A stretch of DNA of 60,684 nt from Microcoleus sp. bin38.metabat.b11b12b14.051 (GCF_013299165.1 NZ_JAAFKD010000037.1:1-60684); one strand, 5' to 3'; shown: positions 35,514 to 44,869, numbered from the stretch's first letter. Notes: a model not told the origin generated them from the letters alone. Translations and numbers: made by a program.

Positions 35514-36290
35514 CTAATGACTTCTTTGCCGTTGAGCTTCGTACAAGATGAGGGCGGCGGCGATCGACACATTGAGAGATTCTACGCCGCGAGTCAGGGG
35601 GATTTGGATTTGTCGATCGGCTAAACTTCTCAATTCGGCTGACAACCCAGAACCTTCGTTGCCCAAAACGATCAGAGTCGGCACTCGCAAATCAACTTCC
35701 CAATAAGTTAAACTGGCGTCGGCGACGGTTGCTAAAATTTGCAGTCCCCGATTTTTATACCCGGAGACTTCGGCGGTTAAATCTGGAGTGACTGCTATTG
35801 GCAGTTTAAACCAAGCTCCGGCGGAGGCGCGCAACACCTTAGGATGGTCTACATCGGCGCTGTCGGCGCTCAGCAACAAACCGTCGGCATTAGCAGCAGC
35901 AGCCGTGCGGACGATCGCTCCCAAGTTGCCGGGATCTTGGATGGTTTCTAAGGCTATGCCTAATGTTGAGATTTCTGCGGGGGCTGTGGCGGTGCGAGGT
36001 GCGGTGGCGATAATGCCGTCGGGTTGGACTGTAGTGGCGATCGACTCTAAGACTTTGGCACTGACTAATTCTGTGCGATCGGCTAAACTAACAATTTGCT
36101 CCCACAGTTTCTCGTGCTGATCCAGCCATTCGGGAGTACAGCAAACCGTTGCTAGGCAATGTTTCGCCGCGCAAGCCTCCTCCAGCAAATGCGTCCCTTC
36201 GAGTAAAAATAATTGTTGATCCCTGCGTCCCTTCGAGCTGTGCAGCCTGCGGACTTCTTTAACTAGGGGATTTTGAATACTTGTAATCAT
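35514..36290 (-). CDS. TrmH/SpoU family RNA 2-O-methyltransferase
   Basis: A SPOUT methyltransferase that moves a methyl group from S-adenosylmethionine to a ribose in rRNA or tRNA. It has an N-terminal substrate-binding domain (about 1-95; NPLVKEVRRLHSSKGRR and FLLEGTHLLEEA). The knotted catalytic domain carries DPGNLGAIVRTAAAANADG (motif 1), LIVLGNEGSGLS (motif 2) and IPLTRGVESLNVSIAAALIL (motif 3). At 258 residues it is of normal length. Start ATG at 36290. The target nucleotide cannot be told from sequence. Confidence 0.93.
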   Translation of the reverse strand: MITSIQNPLVKEVRRLHSSKGRRDQQLFLLEGTHLLEEACAAKHCLATVCCTPEWLDQHEKLWEQIVSLADRTELVSAKVLESIATTVQPDGIIATAPRTATAPAEISTLGIALETIQDPGNLGAIVRTAAAANADGLLLSADSADVDHPKVLRASAGAWFKLPIAVTPDLTAEVSGYKNRGLQILATVADASLTYWEVDLRVPTLIVLGNEGSGLSAELRSLADRQIQIPLTRGVESLNVSIAAALILYEAQRQRSH

Positions 36291-36364
36291 TGTTTAATTC
36301 AGCAGAGCGAATGGGGTTAATTGCCTGTATCGGGTTAACCCCAAACTTTTGTCTGCCTTGGGAA

Positions 36365-36446
36365 TGCGGAACCCGGGACTTGAACCCGGAAGGCTTGCAC
36401 CACATGAACCTGAATCATGCGCGTCTACCAATTCCGCCAGTTCCGC
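36365..36446 (-). tRNA. tRNA-Leu (anticodon CAG)
   Basis: Read on the minus strand, acceptor stem GCGGAAC pairs with GTTCCGC, followed by A. The anticodon arm is CATGA-TTCAGGT-TCATG with CAG in the centre. A long variable arm, as expected for class II tRNA-Leu, precedes the T-arm CGGGTTCAAGTCCCG. Length 82 bases, no encoded CCA, no intron. Confidence 0.96.
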
Positions 36447-36597
36447 ATTGGTCACGAATCACTACTGTGCCCTATCTCCGCCAATTTGTCAAGTGTTTTT
36501 TGCTATTAAATTTTAATTCGGGGATGCGAGTAATATAAATGCCCCATGCCCGTGATGTTAAAATTGTTGTGGCAGATAGTTCTCACCTCGGCTACCT

Positions 36598-37536
36598 ATG
36601 TCTGAGCCATTAACCCTCGATCCGAGTCAGTTGCCAGATATTAGCAACTTAGTTTTAGAAGACGATACTCCTTTGGACAGCTTCATCAACGAAAAACAGC
36701 AGCGACTGCTGACAACGGTTTTATATAGCGGTGGCGATACGGGCATTACTGTTCCCTTTATTGCGGCGGCAAATGTTGGTTTGTTCAGCAGCATACGTCA
36801 ACCGGGCATCGCCCCGGATGTTTTTCTCAGTATCAATATTACTGGTGCTGAGGATTGGTGGGAAAGACAAGTGCGATCGTATTTATTTTGGGAATTTGGC
36901 AAACCTCCCGAAATTGCGATCGAAATTGTTTCGCCCACTCCGGGAAACGAATTGGGTAGCAAGTTAATCGACTACGCTCGAATGCGAATCCCGTATTATG
37001 TAGTCTACGATCCGCTACGCGAGTTGAGAGGTAGTACGCTGCGAGTCTTTGAATTGCAGAATCAATTTTACGTTCCCAAAACTGATGCTTGGTTTCCCGA
37101 AGTCGGTTTGGGACTAACTCTGTGGGAAGGTGAATTTGAAAATGTTAATGGTACTTGGTTGCGCTGGTGCTATGCTAGTGGCGCTCCGATTCCTACGGGC
37201 GACGAACTAGCGGCACAGAAAGATGCTGAGTTATCTCAAAAAGATGCTGAGTTATCTCAAAAAGATGCTGAGTTATCTCAAAAAGATGCTGAGTTATCTC
37301 AAAAAGATGCTGAGTTATCTCAAAAAGATGCTGAGTTACTGGAGGAACAAGCGCGCACTAAACGAGCATTGATCCAGGTGATCGAACTCGGTTTGAGACT
37401 GAAATTTGGAGACGAAGGATTGGTGCTGCTTGATGAAATTTCGGCAATTTCTGATGTTGCTGTTTTGCAGGCGATCGCATCCGATATGCTAGCAGCTAAT
37501 AACCTAGATGAAATCCGCCAAGTTTATCAACCATAA
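36598..37536 (+). CDS. Uma2 family protein with heptad-repeat tail
   Basis: The first 210 residues are a Uma2/DUF820 domain: IAPDVFLSI, EIAIEIVSPTPGNELGSK and YYVVYDPLRELRG with the PD and E-x-V core. Unlike array-bound relatives it carries six tandem copies of SQKDAEL or a near variant (about 203-248), then a helical tail. The repeats are identical 21-base DNA units and form a short coiled coil. The 312-residue length is at the long end of the family. ATG start at 36598. tRNA-Leu lies 150 bases upstream on the other strand. The function is unknown. Confidence 0.87.
   Translation: MSEPLTLDPSQLPDISNLVLEDDTPLDSFINEKQQRLLTTVLYSGGDTGITVPFIAAANVGLFSSIRQPGIAPDVFLSINITGAEDWWERQVRSYLFWEFGKPPEIAIEIVSPTPGNELGSKLIDYARMRIPYYVVYDPLRELRGSTLRVFELQNQFYVPKTDAWFPEVGLGLTLWEGEFENVNGTWLRWCYASGAPIPTGDELAAQKDAELSQKDAELSQKDAELSQKDAELSQKDAELSQKDAELLEEQARTKRALIQVIELGLRLKFGDEGLVLLDEISAISDVAVLQAIASDMLAANNLDEIRQVYQP
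37210..37341 (+). repeat. 21-bp tandem repeats encoding SQKDAEL heptads
   Basis: CAAAAAGATGCTGAGTTATC plus T is repeated six times with almost no change. Being a multiple of three, copy number can vary without breaking the frame. Confidence 0.92.
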
Positions 37537-37549
37537 TCTTACCATTAAT

Positions 37550-37797
37550 TTAGTAGGGTGCGTCAGAATAGCCTTAGTTTATTAATCGAAAAGCTACGAG
37601 CTGACCGAAAGCACAGGGGATTTAAGCCCCCACCTTTAGGTGGATTGTTTTTAGGCTGGGGCTTAAATCCCCTGCCTAAAAACTTCACTGTCAACTGTCA
37701 ACTGTCAACTCTTCGACTCCCCTCGACTTCGCTCGGGGCAAGTCGCTCGGGGCAAGCTGTCAACTGTCAACTGTTAAGCACCCTACAGGATTTATGT
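37550..37797. repeat. Repeat-filled gap with hairpin and reversed composite element
   Basis: GGGGATTTAAGCCCC (about 37618) pairs with GGGGCTTAAATCCCC (about 37657). Heptamers CTGTCAA then flank CTTCGACTCCCCTCGACTTC near 37709, a truncated reverse-oriented copy of the element at 32834. No gene is seen. Confidence 0.8.
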
Positions 37798-38886
37798 TTA
37801 ATCGGCTAAATCTGGGAAAACCTCGCGCACGGCTGGATGCACTAATCGGTGATTCTGCACGTTCAATCCCTTTGCTAAACTCGGATTCATTTCCAAAGCT
37901 TTAATTCCGTGATTGGCCAATTGCAAAACATAAGGCAAAGTGCTGTTATTCAAAGCTTGAGTCGCAGTCCAAGGCACGGCACCGGGCATATTTGGTACGC
38001 CGTAATGCACAACTCCTTCCTCAACATAGGTAGGTTTTGTGTGAGAAGTTACTCGCAAAGTTTCCACGCAGCCGCCTTGATCGACGGCTACGTCAACAAT
38101 CACAGAACCGGGCTGCATTTTGGCAACAAATTTGCGAGAAACTAGCACCGGAGCTTTTTTGCCCAAGACTAAAACTGCGCCAATTAATAAATCGGCATCC
38201 GGGATAACGGTTTCAATTTGCAAAGGACTGCTGTAGAGATATTCTACTCTGGAACCGAACAGAGTTTCTAGATAAGCGAGTCGATCGACATTTACATCTA
38301 AAATCTGCACTCTAGCGCCCATTCCCACAGCGATGCGGGCTGCTTCCGTGCCGACGATTCCGCCGCCCAAAATTACAACTTTGCCCGGTCTTACCCCCGG
38401 TACGCCTCCCAAAAGTACACCTCTGCCACCTTGCTGTCGTTCCAAAAACCGAGCACCGAACTGCACAGCCAAACGTCCTGCAATAATGCTCATCGGGGTT
38501 AGCAGGGGCAATTTCCTGTCGGGGAGTTCGACGGTTTCGTAGGCGATGGCTTGGACTCCGCTGCTGATTAAGTGCTCGGTTAATGTGCGATCGGCAGCAA
38601 GATGCAAATATGTAAATAGCAACTGCTCTTTTTGAATCAGCGGATACTCAGCAGGTAGGGGTTCCTTAACTTTAACAATTAGTTGGCGGTTCCAGACATC
38701 TGAAGCTTTTGAGACAATCTTCGCCCCGGCTTGAAGGTAGTCCTCGTCGGCGAAACCGGCCCCAGCACCAGCATTGGTTTCGACGAAAACGGTGTGGCCT
38801 TTGTCCGAACAAGCCCGGACACTTGTTGGGCTGAGCCCAACTCGAAACTCCAAATCCTTGATTTCCTTGGGGACACCTATTTCCAT
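37798..38886 (-). CDS. ald: Alanine dehydrogenase
   Basis: Catalyses reversible NAD-dependent deamination of L-alanine to pyruvate and ammonia. Motifs seen: MEIGVPKEIKDLEFRVGLSP at the start, GHTVFVETNAGAGAGF, the Rossmann fold VVILGGGIVGTEAARIAVGMGA, VYVDVAVDQGG-like VIVDVAVDQGGCVET, and MPGAVPWTATQALNN. The 362-residue length is typical. Start ATG at 38886. In this window it stands alone on its strand. Confidence 0.97.
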   Translation of the reverse strand: MEIGVPKEIKDLEFRVGLSPTSVRACSDKGHTVFVETNAGAGAGFADEDYLQAGAKIVSKASDVWNRQLIVKVKEPLPAEYPLIQKEQLLFTYLHLAADRTLTEHLISSGVQAIAYETVELPDRKLPLLTPMSIIAGRLAVQFGARFLERQQGGRGVLLGGVPGVRPGKVVILGGGIVGTEAARIAVGMGARVQILDVNVDRLAYLETLFGSRVEYLYSSPLQIETVIPDADLLIGAVLVLGKKAPVLVSRKFVAKMQPGSVIVDVAVDQGGCVETLRVTSHTKPTYVEEGVVHYGVPNMPGAVPWTATQALNNSTLPYVLQLANHGIKALEMNPSLAKGLNVQNHRLVHPAVREVFPDLAD

Positions 38887-38987
38887 CTATACCTCTAAAT
38901 CAGGCTTATGTCGATCGAATTTAACGCAAAAATCAGTCCTAGCGGGACAATACCATTGGAGATTTTAGATTTCCCCATCCGGCTGGG

Positions 38988-39833
38988 CTAGGAGAATATT
39001 TGTTTAATTTTCAGCCATTGCGATCGCAATTTCCAAAATTTATCATTTTCCATAAAGTCGATCGCGCTTCTGGCCTGCTCCAACTCTAACTCAAGCTGTT
39101 GCATCCGAGCTTGCGAACTCTGCAATTGGGACTTAGCCTCCTGCAACTGAATTCGCACCTCTTTTTCCCCGGTATTTTTCTTAAGCGCTATATCGTGATA
39201 GCCTAGGAACTGAAGCGCTAGAAATACGATTTCCCAGTCGTTGGCAATACAAAACTCATTTACCGCTTTCGCCACACCATAGGGCATGATCTCACATACC
39301 GACCAATTCGTATAATCGTTAAAAATCATCATCCCGTCGGGCTTGACTTTAGGATAACCTTGCTGAATATCTTTGCAGACACCTTCATAGGCGTGATCGG
39401 CATCGATATAAATCCAGTCGAAATATTCATCAGAAAAGCTGCTTAAAATTGTCGAAGAATCGCCTTCATGAAGCTCGACATTTCCCTGTTCTATTCCCTT
39501 GCTTAACAGACTGTTTTCTTTTTGACTTAACTCTTGTTTAAACAAATCCAAACTATAATCTATGAGGTGCAGCTTTTGAGGCTTAGTAACAGCGAGAATT
39601 TTTTCAGCAAAGCGCCCGTATTGAGTACCTACCTCAGCCACCACACTATTTTTGGGCAGATATTCCAACATCTTAGCCCGACTTTCAACCAAACGACAAT
39701 TCTTAACGTGACAATCTTGAAGGATGGGGGAAGAAAGCAGGAAGGGATTTTGATTAAAATTGCTCCATTTTTCGTTATCCCAGCCCTGGGTGGCTTCTAA
39801 AAAATTTTGTTTGTATTTGATAAAGTCAAACAT
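38988..39833 (-). CDS. Class I SAM-dependent methyltransferase with C-terminal coiled coil
   Basis: Residues from about 55 contain a Rossmann-type methyltransferase: motif I VVAEVGTQYGRFAEKIL, acidic motif II LHLIDYSLD, then VELHEGDSST and DWIYIDADHAYEGVCKD, of the Methyltransf_24 kind often found in glycan or secondary-metabolite clusters. Residues about 225-265 are a coiled coil (QLQEAKSQLQSSQARMQQLE). I prefer the ATG at 39833 (MFDFIKYKQ), giving 281 residues; the TTG 12 codons upstream is weaker. The substrate is unknown. Confidence 0.85.
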   Translation of the reverse strand: MFDFIKYKQNFLEATQGWDNEKWSNFNQNPFLLSSPILQDCHVKNCRLVESRAKMLEYLPKNSVVAEVGTQYGRFAEKILAVTKPQKLHLIDYSLDLFKQELSQKENSLLSKGIEQGNVELHEGDSSTILSSFSDEYFDWIYIDADHAYEGVCKDIQQGYPKVKPDGMMIFNDYTNWSVCEIMPYGVAKAVNEFCIANDWEIVFLALQFLGYHDIALKKNTGEKEVRIQLQEAKSQLQSSQARMQQLELELEQARSAIDFMENDKFWKLRSQWLKIKQIFS

Positions 39834-40178
39834 ACTCTTCTGAGAATAAGTGAACTTGGAGCCTTGCAAAAAAAATAAAAACAGGTTCGTAGTAAGGACT
39901 TCAGTCCTTTCTTTTCAGGTTTGTAGTAAGGACTTAAGTCCTTTCTTGCCAACTCAGCAGGAAGGACTAAAGTCCCTACTACAAACTTTTAACAGTGTGG
40001 CAAACTTATCCGATCAAAAATGGTAAAAATCTCAACCAACAGCCCGTAACAGTATAAAGTAGATTGTGGTTCTATAGATTTGCTAAAAAAAAACTAACTT
40101 ATAGAGAGTCTGCTGTCAATATATTTGATCGATCGCCTATAATTTAACAGGCTTGCACTCAGCGCGTCTCTAAAACAA
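39834..40178. repeat. Gap with imperfect hairpin repeats (TTCGTAGTAAGGACT family), copies 3-4
   Basis: GTTCGTAGTAAGGACTTCAG (39884) and TTTGTAGTAAGGACTTAAGT (about 39919) are followed by AGGACTAAAGTCCCTACTAC (to about 39985), a divergent relative of the 9847 repeat. The region to 40178 is AT-rich with no gene. Confidence 0.8.
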
Positions 40179-41714
40179 ATGCCCCGCATACCTACATTAA
40201 CATTCGATCGCGGAACGCTATTGCTGCACCCGCCGCCCAAAGGCAGAGACTGGGCGGACTTTGCCACGTGGGACGATCGCGTGGAAAAATTTCGGATTCG
40301 AGCCATTCACTACCGCCCGCTGGTAGAATCTTTGCAAGCAGATTGTACCAACTTCACCGACGAAGCCAGGGGATACGAACTACTCGAACTCGTGCCCAGC
40401 GTCGAAATGCAGCCTTACCAGCATCAACAAGAAGCCCTCGCAGCTTGGCAAGAAGCCGGAAGTCAAGGAGTAGTAGTCCTCCCCACCGCTTCCGGCAAAA
40501 CTTACTTGGCACAATTAGCCATGCAAGTCACCGGGCGGAGTACATTAGTCGTAGTACCAACTCTCGATTTAATGCACCAGTGGTACGCTAATTTAAAAGC
40601 AGCTTTTCCCGACATCGAAGTCGGATTGTTGGGTGGAGGTTCGCGAGACAAAACGCCAATTTTAGTCGCAACCTATGATAGCGCCAGCATTCACGTCGAA
40701 ACCTTGGGGAATAAATACGGCTTGCTGGTGTTTGACGAATGCCACCATTTACCAACGGACTTTTATCGAGTAATATCAGAATATGCGATCGCGCCTTTTC
40801 GACTCGGACTGACAGCAACACCCGATCGCACAGATGGCCGTCACAGCGACTTACACTTCCTCATCGGGCCTACAGTATACAGCAAAAAACCCGAAGATTT
40901 AGCAGGCGACGCCTTAGCCGACCATAAAATAGTTCAGATTATGGTCAAACTGTCAAAAGAAGAAACCGAGCGCTACAGCGAAGCCATGAACATTCGCAAC
41001 GACTTCTTAAAACAATCCAACATCAAAATATCCAGCCTCGAAGGATGGAAACAGTTTATCATGGCCAGCGCGCGATCGCCATTAGGAAGACGCGCCATGA
41101 TAGCCCACCGCCAAGCCAAAGAAATCGCCCTTTGTACCGAAGGGAAACTGCGAATCTTAGCCCAAATATTAGCCGAACACTCTCCCCAGCGCACCTTAAT
41201 CTTCACAGGAGACAACGCCACAGTCTACCGAATTTCCCAAGAATTTCTCATCCCCACAATCACCCACCAAACTCCAGTCAAAGAAAGACACGAAATCCTC
41301 GATAAATTTCGCAGCGGCGAATACAAAACCCTCGTAGCCTCCCACGTCCTCAACGAAGGAGTTGATGTACCAGACGCCAGAATTGCTATCATATTATCTG
41401 GTACCGGAAGCGAACGCGAATACATCCAGAGATTAGGTAGAGTTCTCCGCAAAAGTAGCGATGTAAACAAGTTAGCGATTCTCTACGAAGTTGTCACCGA
41501 AGACACTAGCGAAGAAAGAACATCCCAGCGACGGCGAGGCGGAATGCAAATTCAAAAAGCCCCACCGCAAACACAAATAGAACCGCCACCAACCGAACAT
41601 CCGAAATTAGAAATTGTCAAACCAACACCCATTTACGGAGTCAACCGAGAGACAACAAAAAAAGTCGCAGAAACACCTGCAAAATGGGGAGATGATGATG
41701 ACATTCCCTGGTAG
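40179..41714 (+). CDS. XPB/Rad25-like superfamily 2 DNA helicase
   Basis: A 511-residue helicase of the XPB type, whose archaeal and bacterial forms unwind DNA at damage sites with the nuclease Bax1. The N-terminal damage-recognition-like part (about 1-85) precedes the two RecA domains. Motifs: Q-like PYQHQQEALAAW, I LPTASGKTYLA, II VFDECHHLP, III LTATPDRTDGRH (the RED-like loop follows), IV TLIFTGDNATV, V LVASHVLNEGVDVPDA and VI QRLGRVLRK. The tail is Pro/acid-rich and ends in WGDDDDIPW. The next gene encodes the Bax1-like partner. Confidence 0.93.
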   Translation: MPRIPTLTFDRGTLLLHPPPKGRDWADFATWDDRVEKFRIRAIHYRPLVESLQADCTNFTDEARGYELLELVPSVEMQPYQHQQEALAAWQEAGSQGVVVLPTASGKTYLAQLAMQVTGRSTLVVVPTLDLMHQWYANLKAAFPDIEVGLLGGGSRDKTPILVATYDSASIHVETLGNKYGLLVFDECHHLPTDFYRVISEYAIAPFRLGLTATPDRTDGRHSDLHFLIGPTVYSKKPEDLAGDALADHKIVQIMVKLSKEETERYSEAMNIRNDFLKQSNIKISSLEGWKQFIMASARSPLGRRAMIAHRQAKEIALCTEGKLRILAQILAEHSPQRTLIFTGDNATVYRISQEFLIPTITHQTPVKERHEILDKFRSGEYKTLVASHVLNEGVDVPDARIAIILSGTGSEREYIQRLGRVLRKSSDVNKLAILYEVVTEDTSEERTSQRRRGGMQIQKAPPQTQIEPPPTEHPKLEIVKPTPIYGVNRETTKKVAETPAKWGDDDDIPW

Positions 41715-41734
41715 CCAGCCTAAATTCTTCCTTC

Positions 41735-41829
41735 GATCAACTGTTAACTGTTAACTGTTAACTGTCAATGAGGGCGGGCACGGGGGCACCGCCCCTACCA
41801 ACTGTCCACTGTCAACTATCAACTGTCAA
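41735..41829. repeat. STRR forming the leader of the Bax1-like gene
   Basis: AACTGTT and AACTGTC heptamers flank a GAGGGCGGGCACGGGGGCAC insert. The repeat runs straight into the ATG of the next gene (CAACTGTCAA-ATG), leaving no Shine-Dalgarno sequence. Confidence 0.85.
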
Positions 41830-43044
41830 ATGTTACCAACCGATTTACTAAGCCACCGCCAAAACGGCGAATCAATCATTCCCTTGCGCCTCAAGATAGA
41901 TGCGAAAAACTTAGAAGCAGCTACCGAAATGATTGATTGCTTCCAAAGTGCGATCGGCAAAACCCAAGGCGAACTCGACGGACGCTTGCTAGAATTAGAA
42001 GGCGACAGCCCCGACTATCGGCTCAAACGGGGATTAGCGCACCTGCTAAAAGGCGGTTTCAGCACCTTAGAAGTCGTCAGCCCCCTAGAACCACTAGAGT
42101 TGAGACAGCGAGTATTTGCCTTGTCAGCGCGATCGACACCCAGCCCACAATCCACCCAAACAACCCTCGAAACAGTAGCCACAGAGCTCAGCCAAGACTT
42201 AACCAGAGAAGTTTCTCCCCACGAAATCAGTAAAGGTTTATACGCCGATTTAAACGAAAACAAAATCCTCACCCAATTCGACGCACCCACTCCCGAAAAC
42301 CTGCTTCATAAATACAATCTTTCCCAAGTCCAAGGCATATTTTACCGAGCAAGTCAAGTCCAACTAACAGCCCACCGCAACGATCCCGGAGAATACAAAC
42401 TCCTATTTAGGTATTTAAAATTATTTCAATTAATGACCTACATCGAAGGCGATGCAGACCACGGTTTCACCCTCACAATAGACGGGCCTACAAGCTTATT
42501 CAAACCCAGCACCCGGTACGGCTTAGCCCTCGCCAAAATGCTCCCCGCACTCCTACACGTCACCAAGTGGAGTATGCACTCAACCCTGCAAACCAAAGAT
42601 ACTTTTAGCGGGGTAATAAAAATAGGTAAATTCACACTTAATTCCGACTGCGGTTTAGTCAGCCACTATCCCCCCGGCAAACCCTATGATAGTATGCTAG
42701 AAGCAGCATTTGCTAACCGATGGGATAGCCTAAAAACCGAGTGGAAACTAGAACGAGAAGTAGACTTAATCCCTATTCCCGGCAGCGTGATGATTCCCGA
42801 CTTTCGGTTAGTGCATCCCGACGGGCGAGTGTTTATATTAGAAATAGTTGGCTATTGGCGGCCGGAGTATTTACAAAAGAAATTTGCACAAGTACAGAAG
42901 TCTGGATGTGATAATTTGATATTAGCAATTTCCGAACGACTGAACTTAGAAAAAGCCGGAGTTAACATCAAAGATGTGCCAGCAAAAATCGTCTGGTTTA
43001 AAGATAAATTAGCGCCCAAATCCGTCCTAGAAGTCCTAGAATAG
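41830..43044 (+). CDS. Bax1-like nuclease (DUF790), XPB partner
   Basis: DUF790 proteins include archaeal Bax1, a PD-(D/E)XK endonuclease that binds XPB and cuts at unwound DNA. Seen: an N-terminal helical part MLPTDLLSHRQNGESIIPLR, then a nuclease core near residues 315-345 with IPDFRLVHPDGRVFILEIVGYW, the PD and E-x-V-G-Y elements, followed by KKFAQVQKSGCDNLILAIS. The 404-residue length fits the family. It follows the helicase by 115 bases on the same strand, so the pair is probably an operon or linked module. Confidence 0.9.
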   Translation: MLPTDLLSHRQNGESIIPLRLKIDAKNLEAATEMIDCFQSAIGKTQGELDGRLLELEGDSPDYRLKRGLAHLLKGGFSTLEVVSPLEPLELRQRVFALSARSTPSPQSTQTTLETVATELSQDLTREVSPHEISKGLYADLNENKILTQFDAPTPENLLHKYNLSQVQGIFYRASQVQLTAHRNDPGEYKLLFRYLKLFQLMTYIEGDADHGFTLTIDGPTSLFKPSTRYGLALAKMLPALLHVTKWSMHSTLQTKDTFSGVIKIGKFTLNSDCGLVSHYPPGKPYDSMLEAAFANRWDSLKTEWKLEREVDLIPIPGSVMIPDFRLVHPDGRVFILEIVGYWRPEYLQKKFAQVQKSGCDNLILAISERLNLEKAGVNIKDVPAKIVWFKDKLAPKSVLEVLE

Positions 43045-43213
43045 TATACCAATCAGTAGCAAAATTCTTTCTATTCTCTCTTCCTCTGCGCCCTCTGCGC
43101 CCTCTGCGGTTAAAAAAAAATCCTAAAAATACGATCGCACATTCCCAACTCTAGTAAAATATCAACATCCCCAAATCTACCACCGCCTACCCTCACCCAC
43201 AACCCATCGAAAA

Positions 43214-43933
43214 ATGGCAGACACAAGTATTGTCGAAAAAATCAAAAAACTCCTAGCCCTCGCCACCTCATCCAACGAAAACGAATCGACAGCAGCCGCC
43301 GCCAAAGCTTCCGTTTTACTAGCCCAGTATAATCTTAGCCTCTCCGATTTAGGCCCGAATCACCAAGAAGAGATTGACGAAAGCGGAGTCGAGACAACAT
43401 CCAAATTTGTCACTTGGAAAATGATCCTGTTTTCCGGGATTGCTGAAGCTAACGGTTGTACGGGTATGCGGAACAATTATAGTGGTAGTATGTTTTTGGT
43501 GGGAAGCTCTACAAATCTGATTGTTTGCAAGCACCTTTATGAGTATTTGAGTTCTGCGATCGAGAAACGGGCGAAATATCGCAAGGGAAGCGGCCGGGGA
43601 TTGGCGTATCTGAATGCTTTTCGGGTGGGATGCGCGACAAGGTTGAGACAACGATTGCTGGAACAAAAGCGGGAGATGGAGGAGTCGGGGATTCCGGGAT
43701 CGGCTGATACGGCGGCTACTCCTGCTATTGTAGTGCGATCGATGTTTGAAAAGAACCAACAGGCGATCGAGGATTATTTACAGAGTCGAGGGGTTAAAGT
43801 TAAAACGAGAACAGATTCTCAAGTCAGTAGCGAAGCTGGTTTTAATTCTGGCTATGAAGTGGGCGACAAAATTAGTTTGAATCAACAGGTGCATCCTGAC
43901 AAAGAACAAAAACAACTCTATGAATCTCTGTGA
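43214..43933 (+). CDS. DUF2786 domain protein
   Basis: The N-terminal DUF2786 segment IVEKIKKLLALATSSNENE and AAAAKASVLLAQYNLSLSDL is clear; in other proteins of this group it is joined to a conserved C-terminal domain (here about 65-190, FSGIAEANGCTGMR and YLNAFRVGCATRLRQRL). The family is common in phage and plasmid contexts; its function is unknown. Length 239, ATG 43214. It lies between the XPB-Bax1 pair and a nuclease-like protein on the same strand. Confidence 0.82.
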   Translation: MADTSIVEKIKKLLALATSSNENESTAAAAKASVLLAQYNLSLSDLGPNHQEEIDESGVETTSKFVTWKMILFSGIAEANGCTGMRNNYSGSMFLVGSSTNLIVCKHLYEYLSSAIEKRAKYRKGSGRGLAYLNAFRVGCATRLRQRLLEQKREMEESGIPGSADTAATPAIVVRSMFEKNQQAIEDYLQSRGVKVKTRTDSQVSSEAGFNSGYEVGDKISLNQQVHPDKEQKQLYESL

Positions 43934-43975
43934 ATTTAAATATAGTTAGCTATTAAAATTATACTGTTAATCCCT

Positions 43976-44581
43976 ATGCCCTACAGTTCTTTCACCACAA
44001 TCGGTAAAGTCAAGGAAGCGTTTAATCTAACCACTGTAGAAGCAGTTCGTTTTTTGCCTGATATTGACCCAATTACCCCCTCTCAAACACTGACTGCCTT
44101 TTTAGAAGAAAGCCTGCCTTTAGCCTCATCCGCGAGCGAAAAAGCTCGTTCAGAAGGAATTATTTACCCTGTCTTGTTAGAAGCAAGACGAATTTTACAG
44201 CGGCGAGTCAGCTTATTTTCGGGAGAAGATTTCACAGTAGACGAATCAATAGGATTGAACGGAATGTGTGATTTTCTTTTTAGTCTTTCCGAAGAAATAC
44301 TAGAAATTGAAGCACCGGCAATCATCATTATAGAGGCAAAAAAAGCTGATCTCAGAACAGGATTTGGGCAATGTATTGCAGAAATGGTGGCTGCACAAAA
44401 ATTTAATGAGGCAAAGCAAAAACCGATTCTGATAATTTACGGTGTGGTAAGCAATGGCACTCAGTGGCGATTCCTCAAACTTGAAGGGCAAATAGTAACA
44501 ATCGACTTGATGGATTATCCACTTCCTCCTGTCGAGCAAATTTTGGGTTTTTTGGTATGGATGCTGCGCCAAGGTAGCTAA
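43976..44581 (+). CDS. PD-(D/E)XK nuclease-like conserved protein
   Basis: A 201-residue protein of a cyanobacterial family related to the N-terminal domain of type I restriction R subunits. A GMCDF-x-IIIIEAKKAD pattern (about residues 96-123) gives the D and E-x-K core. The sequence ASEKARSEGIIYPVLLEARRI precedes it and QCIAEMVAAQKFN follows, where these nucleases carry a Q. No helicase or methylase partner is present. The role is unknown. ATG at 43976, only 42 bases after the DUF2786 gene. Confidence 0.75.
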   Translation: MPYSSFTTIGKVKEAFNLTTVEAVRFLPDIDPITPSQTLTAFLEESLPLASSASEKARSEGIIYPVLLEARRILQRRVSLFSGEDFTVDESIGLNGMCDFLFSLSEEILEIEAPAIIIIEAKKADLRTGFGQCIAEMVAAQKFNEAKQKPILIIYGVVSNGTQWRFLKLEGQIVTIDLMDYPLPPVEQILGFLVWMLRQGS

Positions 44582-44656
44582 CTTATTTTAAAGCAAAAGC
44601 GTATCAAGTCAAACAAGTTCGCACCGTAATTTTGAACTATCAACTCGGAGGACAAG

Positions 44657-44869
44657 ATGCAGATTAAGTATGAACTGATTATTTACTGGAGTGAATTCGA
44701 TCGAGCCTTCATTGTCGAAGTTCCCGAACTATCGGGTTGTACCGCAGATGGTGAAACCTATCAGGAAGCCGTGCAAAATGTAGAAGTCGTGATTCAAGAA
44801 TGGATTGAAACTGCACAAGAATTAGGACGCGCTATCCCAGAACCTAAAGGTCGATTGCTGTTTGCATGA
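44657..44869 (+). CDS. hicB: HicB-like antitoxin, orphan
   Basis: A 70-residue HicB fold: the RNase-H-like core FIVEVPELSGCTADGETYQE and AVQNVEVVIQEWIETAQELG is intact, but the C-terminal DNA-binding helix-turn-helix of long HicB proteins is absent. A strong GGAGG lies six bases before the ATG. There is no hicA toxin within 75 bases upstream or 45 downstream, so it is an orphan. The family also contains antitoxin-like regulators of uncertain function. Confidence 0.8.
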   Translation: MQIKYELIIYWSEFDRAFIVEVPELSGCTADGETYQEAVQNVEVVIQEWIETAQELGRAIPEPKGRLLFA

